Part shown: in pieces, positions 33,434 to 45,128 of the stretch
Position numbering within the stretch: position 1 is the stretch's first letter
Layout: each line of letters begins with the position of its first letter
From: Alphaproteobacteria bacterium
GTDB lineage: Bacteria; Pseudomonadota; Alphaproteobacteria; Micropepsales; Micropepsaceae
Direction: 5' to 3'
Length of the DNA: 64,000 bases
Assembly: GCA_021325375.1 (NCBI GenBank)
Contig: JAJPHG010000011.1
Span: 62,001-126,000 of the forward strand
The notes under the pieces: model-generated
Database searches by the model: none
Told to the model about the DNA's origin: nothing
What the model saw: only the letters and a program-made list of their open reading frames with translations
Translations under genes and position numbers: made by a program

Positions 33434-33598
33434 AGATGCATCCTCACTATCGAGTTGAAACCCTACTCGCGGATGATCGGTTAGTCCAGAAGAATGACTA
33501 ACTGATACAAACTGGAGTTTGGCCATTGCATCGTTATCGGCTCCGTGACATCGTGCTTGGCAGCGATCCCACCAGGACCGCTGGAAAGGTAGTTTGAG
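33434..33598. other. Gene-free stretch upstream of the unusual tRNA
   Basis: Part of the 642-base stretch 33434-34075 that has no long gene. This portion is of lower GC than the surroundings and I see no RNA gene or strong promoter in it. The remainder of the stretch holds the mini-ORF, hairpin, tRNA, terminator and palindrome listed next. Confidence 0.5.
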
Positions 33599-33736
33599 AT
33601 GGCAAGGAGAGGCAGAGCCCCGGCGGATGTGCCGACCGACGTGCGGGGCGAGGATAAAAAGGAGGGGCCGTCAGCGCTGCCCCTGATAAAGCTAGCTGAC
33701 GGCCCTGAATCGGCTTCCCTAAAGAAGGAAGCGTGA
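33599..33736 (+). other. Possible 45-codon mini-ORF upstream of the tRNA
   Basis: ATG (33599) to TGA (33734-33736, inside the tRNA) encodes MARRGRAPADVPTDVRGEDK and 25 more residues, charged and unlike any family I know. Codons 3, 4 and 6 are AGG, AGA and AGA, the rare Arg codons that the downstream UCU anticodon would read. A hairpin (33665-33705) follows inside the frame. It could be a leader peptide or chance. Confidence 0.2.
33665..33705 (+). promoter_or_regulatory. Strong hairpin just before the unusual tRNA
   Basis: GGGCCGTCAGC (33665-33675) pairs with GCTGACGGCCC (33695-33705), an 11-bp perfect stem with a 19-nt loop. No T-run follows, so it is not a simple terminator. It ends 21 nt before the tRNA 5' end and could be a processing or attenuation structure. 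Confidence 0.6.
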
Positions 33737-33815
33737 CTGAGCGGATTAAAGTACCCGCCTTCTAAGCGGGCGAGGTGCCACAACACCTCCGTGGGTTCGA
33801 ATCCCACCGCTTCCG
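33727..33815 (+). tRNA. Unusual class II tRNA: serine-type body with UCU (Arg) anticodon
   Basis: Cloverleaf: acceptor GGAAGCG/CGCTTCC, 3-bp D-stem ACT/AGT, anticodon arm CCCGC-CTTCTAA-GCGGG, long variable arm GAGGTG-CCACAA-CACCTC, T-arm GTGGG-TTCGAAT-CCCAC, and G73. The 6-bp variable arm and G73 are SerRS identity features. The anticodon UCU (33761-33763) reads AGA/AGG Arg codons, and A20, C35 and U36 (33745, 33762, 33763) are ArgRS identity elements. A normal tRNA-Arg(UCU) has a short variable loop. The 3' end reads G-CCG, so CCA is not encoded. A perfect terminator follows, which supports expression. Confidence 0.8.
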
Positions 33816-33842
33816 CCGCTACGACAGAACCGCTGAGACGTG

Positions 33843-33876
33843 AACAGCCCGGTTTTCTACACCGGGCTGTTTTCTT
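33843..33876 (+). terminator. Rho-independent terminator after the unusual tRNA
   Basis: AACAGCCCGG (33843-33852) pairs with CCGGGCTGTT (33862-33871), a 10-bp perfect stem with a 9-nt loop, followed by TTCTTCT. It lies 27 nt after the tRNA. Confidence 0.85.
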
Positions 33877-34020
33877 CTAGCACATCGACTCATCGGATCA
33901 ATGAGATGCTTCTCCCGCCTTGCAAATGGACTGTTACAGGCCTATATCGCGCGCATCCCAGACAACAGAACGTACTGTTGTGTGGCGGTCGCAAGACCGC
34001 CGCGCGGGAAAGGCTTTTCC

Positions 34021-34043
34021 ATGGCCGGGTTCAACCCGGCCAT
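34021..34043. repeat. Palindrome upstream of rimP
   Basis: ATGGCCGGG-TTCAA-CCCGGCCAT forms a perfect 9-bp stem 33 nt before the rimP ATG. It is related in sequence to the hairpin arms of the repeat at 20592-20677. It may be a dispersed palindrome or a rimP leader structure. Confidence 0.6.
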
Positions 34044-34075
34044 CCAGACCAAGGAATCCGCCGATTATCACGGCC

Positions 34076-34570
34076 ATGTCGCATCTGGAGCCGATCCTGG
34101 AACCCGCCATCGAGGCGGCGGGATACAGGCTCGTGCGTCTGCGCCTTTTGGGCGGCAAGACCAAGACGCTGCAGATCATGGCGGAGCGGCCGGACGGCAC
34201 GATGAACGTCGAGGATTGCGCCAAGCTCAGCCACGCCCTGCTCGATTTCATCGAGCGCGAGGAGCCGCTGGAGGGCGAGTACGAGCTCGAAGTGTCATCG
34301 CCCGGCATCGACCGGCCTTTGACGCGGCTGATCGATTTCGCGCGTTATGCGGGGCATGAGGCCAAGCTCGAGCTCGGCGCACCCATCGACGGGCGCAAGC
34401 GCTTCCGCGGGGTCCTGCTCGGCCTCGACGGCAACGACGTCGTCGTCGACGCCCAAGGACAGCGCGTGCGCCTTGCGTTCCGCGCCATCGCGGAGGCCAA
34501 GCTCGTGCTCACCGACAAACTCATCCAGGAAGATTTGAAGGCGCGCGAACGCGCCGAACAGGAGAACTGA
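34076..34570 (+). CDS. rimP: Ribosome maturation factor RimP
   Basis: 164 residues. RimP assists 30S assembly. The N-terminal domain has LEPILEPAIEAAGYRLVRL and YELEVSSPGIDRPLTR, the RimP signature, and the C-terminal SH3-like part follows (KRFRGVLLGLDGNDVVVDA). I choose the ATG giving MSHLEPILEP; earlier in-frame ATGs lie in the tRNA terminator and palindrome region. nusA begins 1 nt after its stop. It is the first gene of the rimP-to-pnp block. Confidence 0.95.
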   Translation: MSHLEPILEPAIEAAGYRLVRLRLLGGKTKTLQIMAERPDGTMNVEDCAKLSHALLDFIEREEPLEGEYELEVSSPGIDRPLTRLIDFARYAGHEAKLELGAPIDGRKRFRGVLLGLDGNDVVVDAQGQRVRLAFRAIAEAKLVLTDKLIQEDLKARERAEQEN

Positions 34571-34571
34571 C

Positions 34572-36182
34572 ATGGCTTACGGGGTTGCCGCCAACCGGCT
34601 CGAACTCTTGCAGATCGCCGATGCGGTCGCGCGCGACAAGTCGATCGACAAACAGGTCGTGCTCGCCGCGATGGAAGAGGCGATGCAGCGCGCCGCCAAG
34701 GCCCATTACGGCGCCGAGAACGAGATCAAGGTCGACATCGATCCCAAGACCGGCGAGACGCATGTCTCGCGCTATCTCCACGTCGTCGAGCTCGTCGACA
34801 ACAACAAGACCGAGATCAGCCTGGAAGACGCGCGCGCGCGCAATCCGGCCGCCCAGGTCGGCGACATCATCGCCGAGACCTTGCCGCCGGTCGACTTCAA
34901 CCGCATTAACGCACAGAACGCCAAGCAGGTGATCGTGCAGAAGGTGCGCGACGCCGAGCGCGAGCGCCAGTACGAGGAATACAAGGACCGCATCGGCGAG
35001 ATCATCCACGGCATCGTCAAGCGCAGCGAGTTCGGCTCGGTCGTCGTCGATCTGGGCCGCGCCGAGGGCGTCGTGCGCCGCGACGAGATGATCCCGCGCG
35101 AGAGCTTCCGCACCGGCGACCGCATCCGCGCCTATATCTACGACGTGCGCCGCGAGGCGCGCGGCCCGCAGATCTTCCTGTCGCGCTCGCATCCCCAGTT
35201 CATGGTGCGCCTCTTCGCGCAGGAAGTGCCGGAGATCTATGACGGCATCATCGAGATCCGCGCGGTGGCGCGCGATCCGGGCAGCCGCGCCAAGATCGGC
35301 GTGATCAGCAAGGATTCCTCGATCGATCCCGTCGGCGCCTGCGTGGGCATGCGCGGCGTGCGCGTGCAGGCGGTGGTGCAGGAGCTGCAGGGCGAGCGCA
35401 TCGACATCATCCCGTGGTCGCAGGAATCGGCGACCTTCATCGTCAACGCGCTCGCGCCGGCCGAGGTCACCAAGGTCGTGCTCGACGAGGACACGCACCG
35501 CGTCGAGGTCGTCGTCCCCGACGAGCAGCTCTCGCTCGCCATCGGCCGCCGCGGCCAGAACGTGCGCCTCGCCTCCCAGCTCACCGGCTGGCAGATCGAC
35601 ATCCTGACCGAGGCCGAGGAGTCCGAGCGCCGCCAGAAGGAATTCGCCGAGCGCACCAAGCTCTACATGGACACGCTCGACGTCGACGAGACGGTCGCCC
35701 AGCTCCTGGCCTCCGAAGGCTTCGCGACCATCGAGGACGTGGCTTATGTGCCGCTGCCCGAGCTCGCCTCCGTCGAAGGCTTCGACGACGAGACGGCCGA
35801 GGAGCTCCAGAACCGCGCGCTCGAATTCATCGAGGCGCGCAACAAGGAGATGGACGACAAGCGCCGCGAGCTCGGCGTCGAGGACGCCGTCATCGAGGTT
35901 CCAGGCGTCACGCCCGCGATGGCGGTCGCGCTCGGCGAGGCGGGCATCAAGACGCTCGACGACCTGGCGGGCTGCGCCACAGACGATCTGTTGGGTTATT
36001 TCGAGACCGGCAAGGACAAGGAGCGCGTGCGCGTCACGGGCGCGCTCGAGGGCTTCAACCTCACCGCCGACGACGCCAACGCCATCGTCATGAAGGCGCG
36101 CGTCAAGATGGGCTGGATCGAGGAGCCCGAGGTCGTCGAAGAGGCGGCCGAGGAAGAAGCGACGGAGGAAGGCGCCGAGTGA
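34572..36182 (+). CDS. nusA: Transcription termination/antitermination factor NusA
   Basis: 536 residues. N-terminal RNA-polymerase-binding domain (about 1-130), S1 domain ([21 protein letters not shown]), KH1 ([20 protein letters not shown]) and KH2 ([17 protein letters not shown]). Two C-terminal acidic helix-hairpin-helix repeats ([20 protein letters not shown] and [20 protein letters not shown]) and an acidic tail complete it. The stop overlaps the GTG of the YlxR gene (GTGA). Confidence 0.96.
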   Translation: MAYGVAANRLELLQIADAVARDKSIDKQVVLAAMEEAMQRAAKAHYGAENEIKVDIDPKTGETHVSRYLHVVELVDNNKTEISLEDARARNPAAQVGDIIAETLPPVDFNRINAQNAKQVIVQKVRDAERERQYEEYKDRIGEIIHGIVKRSEFGSVVVDLGRAEGVVRRDEMIPRESFRTGDRIRAYIYDVRREARGPQIFLSRSHPQFMVRLFAQEVPEIYDGIIEIRAVARDPGSRAKIGVISKDSSIDPVGACVGMRGVRVQAVVQELQGERIDIIPWSQESATFIVNALAPAEVTKVVLDEDTHRVEVVVPDEQLSLAIGRRGQNVRLASQLTGWQIDILTEAEESERRQKEFAERTKLYMDTLDVDETVAQLLASEGFATIEDVAYVPLPELASVEGFDDETAEELQNRALEFIEARNKEMDDKRRELGVEDAVIEVPGVTPAMAVALGEAGIKTLDDLAGCATDDLLGYFETGKDKERVRVTGALEGFNLTADDANAIVMKARVKMGWIEEPEVVEEAAEEEATEEGAE

Positions 36183-36871
36183 CGGTCGCGGCCGACATCG
36201 AGGACGACATGCGCGAACGAGGTGATCTTGACGCCTCTCGCTCGCGCGAACGGCGCTGTCTTGCAAGCGGCGAGGTCCTCGCCGAGGACAAGCTCGTGCG
36301 TTTCGCGGCCGCTCCGGACGGCCAGGTCGTGCCGGACGTGGCGGCGGCGCTGCCCGGCCGCGGCATGTGGGTGCGCGCCGATCGCGACGCGGTCGCGCAG
36401 GCCGTGGCGAAGAACCTGTTCTCGAAATCGGCGAAAACGAAGCTCAAAGCAGCCGCGGATCTGCCCGACCGTGTCGAGCGTCTCCTGGTGGCGCGCATGC
36501 AGTCCGATCTGGGACTGGCGCGGCGCGCGGGCCAGGCGGTGACCGGCTTCGACAATGTGATGCGCGCGCTGGATGCCAAGCCCGCGCCTTCGGTCCTCGT
36601 CGAGGCCCATGACGGGGCCGAGGACGGAAAGCGCAAAGTCCTGGGCGCGGCCCGCGCGCGCGGGCTGAAAACCCAGACGATAGAAGCGCTTACGAGTGCC
36701 GAATTGAGCTTGGCCCTGGGCCGCGAGAATGTGATACATGCAGCCCTCAAACCGGGGCGGCTGGCCGAAAGGCTGATCTTCGACGCCGGACGGCTCGGCG
36801 GCTTCCGCCAGGTTTCGTCGGCTTCAAACTCGGCGGGTTCGACCCCCGCCCCGAACGAAAGACACGTATGA
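36179..36871 (+). CDS. YlxR/DUF448 RNA-binding protein with L7Ae-like domain
   Basis: 230 residues from a GTG that overlaps the nusA stop. The N-terminal YlxR domain ([36 protein letters not shown]) is fused to a C-terminal L7Ae/L30e-like domain ([21 protein letters not shown]). This fusion is common in alphaproteobacteria. The protein is nucleoid or RNA associated in other bacteria; the precise role is unclear. Its stop overlaps the infB ATG, so nusA-ylxR-infB are translationally coupled. Confidence 0.9.
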   Translation: MTVAADIEDDMRERGDLDASRSRERRCLASGEVLAEDKLVRFAAAPDGQVVPDVAAALPGRGMWVRADRDAVAQAVAKNLFSKSAKTKLKAAADLPDRVERLLVARMQSDLGLARRAGQAVTGFDNVMRALDAKPAPSVLVEAHDGAEDGKRKVLGAARARGLKTQTIEALTSAELSLALGRENVIHAALKPGRLAERLIFDAGRLGGFRQVSSASNSAGSTPAPNERHV

Positions 36872-39414
36872 GCGACGCCAACGACACCACACGCCGGCCG
36901 GTCCGCACGCCGCTGACTCTGAAGAAGACGGAGACATCGACCGTCAAGCAGAGCTTCAGCCACGGCCGCACCAAACCGGTCGTGGTCGAAAAGAAGCGCA
37001 CGCGGCTGGAACCCGGCGCCAAGCCCGAGAAGCAGGCCGCGCCGGAACCCAAAACCGCGACGCAGGCGGCCGAGACCACGGCCGCGCCCGCGACGCGCGG
37101 TGTGGTGCTGCGCCAGCTCACCGACGAAGAGAAGGTCGCGCGCGGCAAGGCGCTCGCCGACGCCCGCGTGCACGAACAGGAAGCGCGCCAGCGCGCCGAG
37201 GAAGACGCGCGCCACCGCGCCGTCGAGGACGCGCGGCTGAAGATCGAGCGCGATGCCGCCGCCAAGCGCAAGGCCGAGGAAGACGCGCGCAAGGCGGCCG
37301 AGGAGCTGGCCCGCCGTCACGCCGAGGAAGAGGCGACGCGCCGCGACAAGCCCGCTTCCACTGCTGCGCCTGCCGCCGCCGCCACGCCCGCAGCTTTGAC
37401 GCCCGCCACGGAGGTCGCGCGCCGCGCCCGCGTCAACCAGGAAGAAGACGAAGAGGGAAGCGCCAAGAAAGGCGCCAAGCCCGGCGCCGCGAAAGTCCCC
37501 GCCGTCAAGAAGACGCCCGGCGACATGCGCCGGCGCGGCAAGCTCACCGTCACGCGCGCGCTTTCCGACGACGACGAGCGCACGCGCTCGCTGGCGTCCT
37601 ACAAGCGCCATCTCCAGCGCGTCCACAAGGGTGCTGCGGTGCAGGCGGCCCCCGCCGGCCCGCGCGAGGTCACGATCCCCGAGACCATCACCGTCGCCGA
37701 GCTCGCAAACCGCATGGCGCGCCGCGCCGTCGACGTCATCAAGGTGCTGATGAAGAACGGCATGATGGCGACGGTCAACGACACGATCGACGCCGACACC
37801 GCCGAGCTCGTCGCCACCGAATACGGCCACACCGTCAAGCGCGTCGCCGAATCCGACGTGCTCGAGGGCTTGAAGGGCAGCGACGACGACGACGCCAACC
37901 TGTTGCCGCGTCCGCCCGTCGTCACCGTCATGGGTCACGTCGACCACGGCAAGACCTCGCTGCTCGACGCGCTGCGAACGACCAACGTCGTGTCGGGCGA
38001 GGCCGGCGGCATCACCCAGCATATCGGCGCCTATCAGATCACGCGGCCGAGCGGGCAGAAGATCACCTTCCTCGACACGCCGGGCCACGCCGCCTTCACC
38101 GCGATGCGCGCGCGCGGCGCCAAGGTCACCGATATCGTCATCCTCGTCGTCGCCGCCGATGACGGCGTGATGCCGCAGACCGTGGAAGCCATCGCCCACG
38201 CCAAGGCAGCCCATGTGCCGATCATCGTGGCGATCAACAAGATCGACAAAGGCGATTCCAACCCGACCCGCGTCAAGACCGAGCTTCTCCAGCACGAGAT
38301 CCAGGTCGAGGACATGGGCGGCGAGGTGCAGGCCGTGGAAGTCTCCGCGACCAAGGGGATCAATCTCGACAAGCTCGAGGAAGCGATCCTGCTGCAGTCC
38401 GAGCTCCTCGATCTCAAGGCCAATCCCGACCGCGCCGCCGAAGGCGCGGTGGTGGAGGCCAAGCTCGACCGCGGCCGCGGTCCGGTCGCGACCATCCTGG
38501 TCCAGCGCGGCACGCTCAAGATCGGCGACATCGTCGTCGCCGGCTCCGAATGGGGCCGCGTGCGCGTGCTGCAGAACGACCGCGGCGAGAACGTGACCAG
38601 CGCCGGTCCCGCCACGCCGGTCGAGGTGCTCGGCCTCTCCGGCGCGCCGGAGGCGGGCGACGAGTTCGTCGTCGTCGACAGCGACGCGCGCGCGCGCGAG
38701 GTCACCGAATACCGCGCCCGCAAGCGCCGCGAGGCGCGTCAGGCGACAAGCTCGCGCCAGACGCTCGACCAGCTCCTCAAGACGCGCGCCAGCGGCGAGA
38801 AGCGCCTGCTTCCGATCGTGCTCAAGGCCGACGTGCAGGGTTCGGCGGAAGCGATCCAGGGCGCGCTCACCAAGCTCTCCACCGACGAGGTCGGCGCCCA
38901 GGTGCTGCAGTCCGGCGTCGGCGGCATCACCGAAAGCGACATCATCCTGGCGCATGCCAGCGGTGCCGCGGTGATCGGCTTCAACGTGCGCGCCGACAAG
39001 CTCGCGCGCGAGCGCGCCAAGCGCGACGGCGTCGAGATCCGCTACTACAACATCATCTACAACGTCGTCGATGACGTGAAGGCGGCGCTGTCGGGCATGC
39101 TCGCGCCCGAGCTGCGCGAGAAGTTCCTCGGCAATGCCGAGATCCTGGAGGTCTTCGCGATCTCCAAGGTCGGCAAGGTCGCGGGCTGCCGCGTCACCGA
39201 AGGCGTCGTGCGCCGCGGCGCCAAGGTGCGCCTGATCCGCGACAACGTCGTCATCCACGAGGGCGAGCTCTCCACGCTCAAGCGCTTCAAGGACGAGGTG
39301 CGCGAGGTGCAGAACGGCCAGGAATGCGGCATGGCCTTCACGAACTACCAGGACATGCAGAAGGGCGACGTGATCGAGGCCTTCGAGGTCGAAACGATCC
39401 AGCGCGCGCTGTGA
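36868..39414 (+). CDS. infB: Translation initiation factor IF-2
   Basis: 848 residues. A long charged Ala/Glu/Arg/Lys-rich N-terminal region (about 1-340, with repeats such as [20 protein letters not shown]) precedes the GTPase domain. G1 is GHVDHGKTS (from residue 356), G3 DTPGH, G4 NKID and G5 SATKG. Domains II-IV follow ([19 protein letters not shown]). IF-2 brings initiator tRNA to the 30S subunit. A second gene overlaps its stop by 4 nt. Confidence 0.97.
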   Translation: MSDANDTTRRPVRTPLTLKKTETSTVKQSFSHGRTKPVVVEKKRTRLEPGAKPEKQAAPEPKTATQAAETTAAPATRGVVLRQLTDEEKVARGKALADARVHEQEARQRAEEDARHRAVEDARLKIERDAAAKRKAEEDARKAAEELARRHAEEEATRRDKPASTAAPAAAATPAALTPATEVARRARVNQEEDEEGSAKKGAKPGAAKVPAVKKTPGDMRRRGKLTVTRALSDDDERTRSLASYKRHLQRVHKGAAVQAAPAGPREVTIPETITVAELANRMARRAVDVIKVLMKNGMMATVNDTIDADTAELVATEYGHTVKRVAESDVLEGLKGSDDDDANLLPRPPVVTVMGHVDHGKTSLLDALRTTNVVSGEAGGITQHIGAYQITRPSGQKITFLDTPGHAAFTAMRARGAKVTDIVILVVAADDGVMPQTVEAIAHAKAAHVPIIVAINKIDKGDSNPTRVKTELLQHEIQVEDMGGEVQAVEVSATKGINLDKLEEAILLQSELLDLKANPDRAAEGAVVEAKLDRGRGPVATILVQRGTLKIGDIVVAGSEWGRVRVLQNDRGENVTSAGPATPVEVLGLSGAPEAGDEFVVVDSDARAREVTEYRARKRREARQATSSRQTLDQLLKTRASGEKRLLPIVLKADVQGSAEAIQGALTKLSTDEVGAQVLQSGVGGITESDIILAHASGAAVIGFNVRADKLARERAKRDGVEIRYYNIIYNVVDDVKAALSGMLAPELREKFLGNAEILEVFAISKVGKVAGCRVTEGVVRRGAKVRLIRDNVVIHEGELSTLKRFKDEVREVQNGQECGMAFTNYQDMQKGDVIEAFEVETIQRAL

Positions 39415-41030
39415 GCACCCTGCAAGACGCGCTCGGCCGGGTCGAGCGGAGCCTGCGCGCCGGCCAGGTCGCCGAAGCCATGCGCACCGCGCACGAAGCG
39501 GTCGGGCACGGATTGGTGCATCCGGGGCTTCTCACCCTCGCCGCCCAGCAGGAGATCGAGAGCGGCAATCTCGAGAAAGCGCTCGCGCTCGCCGAACGCG
39601 CCTGCGCGCTCGCCCCGCGCGACGGCGATGCGCAGCGCACCAGGGCGATGGTGCTCGGCGGCATGGGGCGCAAGCTCGACGCGCTCGCGGCGTACGACCA
39701 GGCGCTTGCCGTCGCCCCGAACACGGCATCGGCGCATTACGACAAGGGGCTCATCTATCTGTCGCTGCTCGAGCAGATGCTGGCGCGCCAGGCGTTCGAG
39801 AACACGATCGCGGTGCGTCCCGCCCATGCCGGCGCGCTTGCCGAGCTTGCCGCGATGGCCAAGACGCGCGGCGACGCGGCGGCGGCGCGCGGTTACGCGG
39901 AACGCGCCTTGCGCGTGCGTCCCGATCAGATCGCCTCGCGCATCGTGCTGGCGGAGCTCGATCTCGACACGGGCGATTTCGACGCCGCGCAGAAGCGCCT
40001 GGACGCGCTTCTCGCAGCGCCGGGGTTGAGCGCGGTCAACCATTCCATCGTGCTCGGCCTTCTCGCCGACGCGCTCGACGGCCAGGGCAGGCAGGAGGAG
40101 GCCTTCGCCCGCTATGCGCAATCCAACGCGCTCCTGAAGCAGCGCTATCGTCCGACCTATGAGGCGCCGGGCGTGGAGCGTGCGGTGACGCGTGCCGCGC
40201 GGCTCGCGTCATTCCTGCGCGAGGCGCCGGCGGCGCGCTGGCGCGATTGTCCTGCGGGCGCCTATCGTTCGCCGGTCGACGGCCACGTGTTCCTTGTCGG
40301 CTTCCCGCGCTCCGGCACCACGCTGCTCGAGCAGGTGCTCGCGGGCCACGGCTTCGTCGAGGCGGTCGAGGAGCGCGGCTGCCTCACCCAGGCGATGACC
40401 GATTTCATCGCGCCCTTGGACGGCATGGACCGGCTCCAGGCGCTCGAAGGCGACGATCTCGCGCGCTATCGCGATGCCTATTGGGAAGAGGCGCGCGCGG
40501 CGGGCGCCAAGCTCGACCGCGTCTTCGTCGACAAGATGCCGCTCAATGTCCTCAATCTCGGCCTCGTCGCCAAGCTGTTCCCGCAAGCCAAGGTGATCCT
40601 GGCGCTGCGCGATCCGCGCGACGTGGTGCTCTCCTGCTTCCGCCGCCGCTTCCAGATGCTGGCGAACATGTACGAATTGCTCGATCTCGACGACGCCGCG
40701 CGTTTCTATGCCGCGGTGATGGGCGTCGCGGAGGCTTCGCGCGCGAAACTGTCTCTGCCGATATTCGAGCAGCGCTACGAGACGCTGGTCGCGGACCTCG
40801 AAGGACAGGCACGCCTTCTGTGCGATTTCTTGAGGATCCCTTACGACGCGCGCATGCTGGATTTCACCGCCACCGCGCAGACCCGCGCCATCGCCACGCC
40901 CAGCGGCAAGCAGGTGGCGCGCGGCCTCTATAGCGGCGAGGGCCAGTGGCGCGCCTATCAGGGTCAGATGGAGCGCGTGCTGCCGTTGCTGGCGCCGTGG
41001 GTCGAACGCTACGGCTACGCGCAGTCCTGA
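39411..41030 (+). CDS. TPR-repeat sulfotransferase
   Basis: 539 residues starting at GTG in GTGA overlap with infB. About residues 1-230 form TPR-like repeats ([40 protein letters not shown]). A sulfotransferase domain follows, with the PAPS 5'-phosphosulfate loop [20 protein letters not shown] near 296 and the 3'-phosphate block [20 protein letters not shown]. The acceptor is unknown; such proteins sulfate glycans, lipids or peptides. Its position between infB and rbfA, with translational coupling, is unusual for a biosynthetic enzyme. Confidence 0.85.
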   Translation: MSTLQDALGRVERSLRAGQVAEAMRTAHEAVGHGLVHPGLLTLAAQQEIESGNLEKALALAERACALAPRDGDAQRTRAMVLGGMGRKLDALAAYDQALAVAPNTASAHYDKGLIYLSLLEQMLARQAFENTIAVRPAHAGALAELAAMAKTRGDAAAARGYAERALRVRPDQIASRIVLAELDLDTGDFDAAQKRLDALLAAPGLSAVNHSIVLGLLADALDGQGRQEEAFARYAQSNALLKQRYRPTYEAPGVERAVTRAARLASFLREAPAARWRDCPAGAYRSPVDGHVFLVGFPRSGTTLLEQVLAGHGFVEAVEERGCLTQAMTDFIAPLDGMDRLQALEGDDLARYRDAYWEEARAAGAKLDRVFVDKMPLNVLNLGLVAKLFPQAKVILALRDPRDVVLSCFRRRFQMLANMYELLDLDDAARFYAAVMGVAEASRAKLSLPIFEQRYETLVADLEGQARLLCDFLRIPYDARMLDFTATAQTRAIATPSGKQVARGLYSGEGQWRAYQGQMERVLPLLAPWVERYGYAQS

Positions 41031-41034
41031 CGCG

Positions 41035-41445
41035 ATGACACGGCAACGCCCGCAACATCCCCAAGGGCCGTCGCAGCGCCAGCTGCGCGTCGGCGAGATG
41101 CTGCGCCATGCGCTGGCCACGATCCTGACGCGCGGCGATATCCGCGACGACGATCTCGCAGGCGTGCCGGTGACCGTGACGCAAGTGAAGCCGTCGCCCG
41201 ACATGCGCCATGCGACGGCCTTCGTCGAGCCGCTCGGCGGCAAGAACGCCAAGGCCGTGGTCGCCGCGCTCAACCGCCACAAATCCTATCTGCGCGGCGA
41301 GATGGGGCACATGATCGAGCTGAAATTCACGCCCGAGCTGCGCTTCGTCGAGGACGAGTCCTTCGCGGAAGCCCAGAAGATCGAGGCTTTGCTCAAATCC
41401 GAACGCGTGCAGCGCGACCTCAAGACCGACGACGATGCCTCGTAG
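41035..41445 (+). CDS. rbfA: Ribosome-binding factor A
   Basis: 136 residues. A KH-fold factor in 16S rRNA 5'-end maturation and cold adaptation. It has QLRVGEMLRHALATILTRGD, VTVTQVKPSPDMRHATAFVE and ELRFVEDESFAEAQKIEALL. The last 11 nt overlap truB. It begins ATGACACGGCAACGC 4 nt after the sulfotransferase stop. Confidence 0.95.
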   Translation: MTRQRPQHPQGPSQRQLRVGEMLRHALATILTRGDIRDDDLAGVPVTVTQVKPSPDMRHATAFVEPLGGKNAKAVVAALNRHKSYLRGEMGHMIELKFTPELRFVEDESFAEAQKIEALLKSERVQRDLKTDDDAS

Positions 41446-42385
41446 GAAAAAGGGCGCGCCGGTCCATGGCTGGGTGATCGTCGACAAGCCGCAAGGCGTG
41501 ACCTCCACGCAGGTCGTGGGCGCGGTCAGGCGCATCTTCGACGCGCAGAAGGCCGGCCATGCCGGAACCCTCGATCCGATGGCGACGGGCGTGCTCGCGG
41601 TCGCGCTCGGCGAGGCGACCAAGACGGTTCCCTATGCGATGGACGCGGAGAAGATCTATCGCTTCACCGCGAGCTGGGGCGAAAGCCGCGACAGCGACGA
41701 CGCCGAAGGCGCGGTGACGGGAACCTCGGATAAGCGTCCTACTCGCGCGGAGATCGAGGCCGCGATCCCGAAGCTGGTGGGCATGATCCAGCAGACGCCG
41801 CCCGTCTATTCTGCGATCAAGGTCGACGGCGAGCGCGCCTATGATCTCGCCCGCGACGGCGAGGCGGTGGTGCTGGAGCCGCGGCTCGTCTTCATCCGCT
41901 CGGCGCGGCTCCTGGCCCAGCCGGATGTCGACATGGCCGAGTTCGAGATGGTCTGCGGCAAGGGGACCTATGTGCGGGCTTGGGTGCGTGATCTGGCCTT
42001 GGCGATGGGTGGTTTGGGGTATGTTTCAAAATTGCGCCGCCTGGCGATAGGAAATTTCAAGGTTTCGGACGCGGTCGGGCTGGAAACCTTGAGGGGTTTT
42101 ATGCATAGTCCCGCCGCTTTTGAGCACCTGAGGCCCCTTTCGACCGCGCTGGACGGCATCCCGGCGCTGGCCGTGACGGGGCAGGACGCGGTTCGCCTGA
42201 AAAGCGGCAATCCGATTCTGGTCCGTCCGCGAGATTTCGCCCGGATCGCGGAAAGCACGCAGGCGGACGATCTTCAAGGGCTCACGGTCTTTCTTTCGAC
42301 CGGAGAGGGCGAGCCTGTGGCTCTCGCCCAATTCGCGGAAGGCGAACTCAGACCGTTCCGTGTGTTCAACTTTGCCACCGGATGA
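41435..42385 (+). CDS. truB: tRNA pseudouridine(55) synthase
   Basis: 316 residues. TruB makes pseudouridine 55 in the T-loop of tRNAs. The catalytic Asp lies in GHAGTLDPMATGVLAVALG; GWVIVDKPQGVTSTQVV, QTPPVYSAIKVDGERAYDLA and a C-terminal PUA-like part are present. It overlaps rbfA by 11 nt and lies 15 nt upstream of rpsO. Confidence 0.96.
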   Translation: MPRRKKGAPVHGWVIVDKPQGVTSTQVVGAVRRIFDAQKAGHAGTLDPMATGVLAVALGEATKTVPYAMDAEKIYRFTASWGESRDSDDAEGAVTGTSDKRPTRAEIEAAIPKLVGMIQQTPPVYSAIKVDGERAYDLARDGEAVVLEPRLVFIRSARLLAQPDVDMAEFEMVCGKGTYVRAWVRDLALAMGGLGYVSKLRRLAIGNFKVSDAVGLETLRGFMHSPAAFEHLRPLSTALDGIPALAVTGQDAVRLKSGNPILVRPRDFARIAESTQADDLQGLTVFLSTGEGEPVALAQFAEGELRPFRVFNFATG

Positions 42386-42400
42386 CCGGAAAGAAAACGA

Positions 42401-42670
42401 ATGACGATCACTGCAGAGCGTAAGCAAGAGCTGATGAAGGAATACGGGACCGGCGCCAGCGACACCGGCTCCCCCGAAGTGCAGGTCGCGGTGCTCTCCG
42501 AGCGCATCAACAATTTGACCGAGCACTTCAAGTCGCACGTCAAGGACAACCATTCGCGCCGCGGCCTGATCAAGATGGTCTCGCTGCGCCGCCGGCTGCT
42601 CGACTACATCAAGGCCAAGGACAGCAAGCGCTACGAGCAGCTGATCGGCCGCCTGGGTCTGCGCCGCTGA
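42401..42670 (+). CDS. rpsO: 30S ribosomal protein S15
   Basis: 89 residues, the standard length. [20 protein letters not shown] and [20 protein letters not shown] are the S15 signatures. It is separated from pnp by a 143-nt intercistronic region with two strong hairpins, as in the rpsO-pnp arrangement of other proteobacteria. Confidence 0.97.
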   Translation: MTITAERKQELMKEYGTGASDTGSPEVQVAVLSERINNLTEHFKSHVKDNHSRRGLIKMVSLRRRLLDYIKAKDSKRYEQLIGRLGLRR

Positions 42671-42708
42671 AACGTCGCCTGCCCATCACGCCCACATGTT
42701 TCGCGCGA

Positions 42709-42767
42709 GGTCCGCGATGGTCGCGGACCCGTGCTTTTGCGTTGGCTCGAGCAGGGCTCGAGCCAAC
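42709..42767 (+). promoter_or_regulatory. Two hairpins in the rpsO-pnp intercistronic region
   Basis: GGTCCGCGA-TGG-TCGCGGACC (42709-42729) and GTTGGCTCGAGC-AGG-GCTCGAGCCAAC (42741-42767) are perfect stems of 9 and 12 bp. By position they match the RNase III processing and pnp autoregulation region of E. coli, but the sequences differ. No T-run follows. Confidence 0.75.
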
Positions 42768-42813
42768 AACCCCCGTGGCAATCCGGCCCCGGGTACGAAG
42801 GAAGTGAAAGAGA

Positions 42814-44970
<2,157 letters not shown>

Positions 44971-44991
44971 TATTTGCGCCGTTTACCCAAG

Positions 44992-45028
44992 CCGCCCGCG
45001 CGACGACCGTCGCGCGGGCGGTTTTTTT
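44992..45028 (+). terminator. Terminator after pnp
   Basis: CCGCCCGCGCGACG (44992-45005) pairs perfectly with CGTCGCGCGGGCGG (45008-45021), followed by seven T. It closes the rimP-to-pnp block. Confidence 0.95.
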
Positions 45029-45128
45029 GCCGCCTGCGCGGCCGCCCATCGAGGGTTGCGCGCTGTGCATGACCGCGTAGCAGGGTATCGCTCCTACATT
45101 CCGGGCAGCCGCTCCCGGAATTGCCGTC

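Noticed and set aside
33434..33526. 31-residue N-terminal extension of the 32516 gene
   Set aside because: The earlier ATG at 33526 lacks a well-spaced ribosome binding site; the ATG at 33433 has GAGG upstream.
33665..33705. Rho-independent terminator before the tRNA
   Set aside because: The stem is strong but no T-run follows and the tRNA begins 21 nt downstream.
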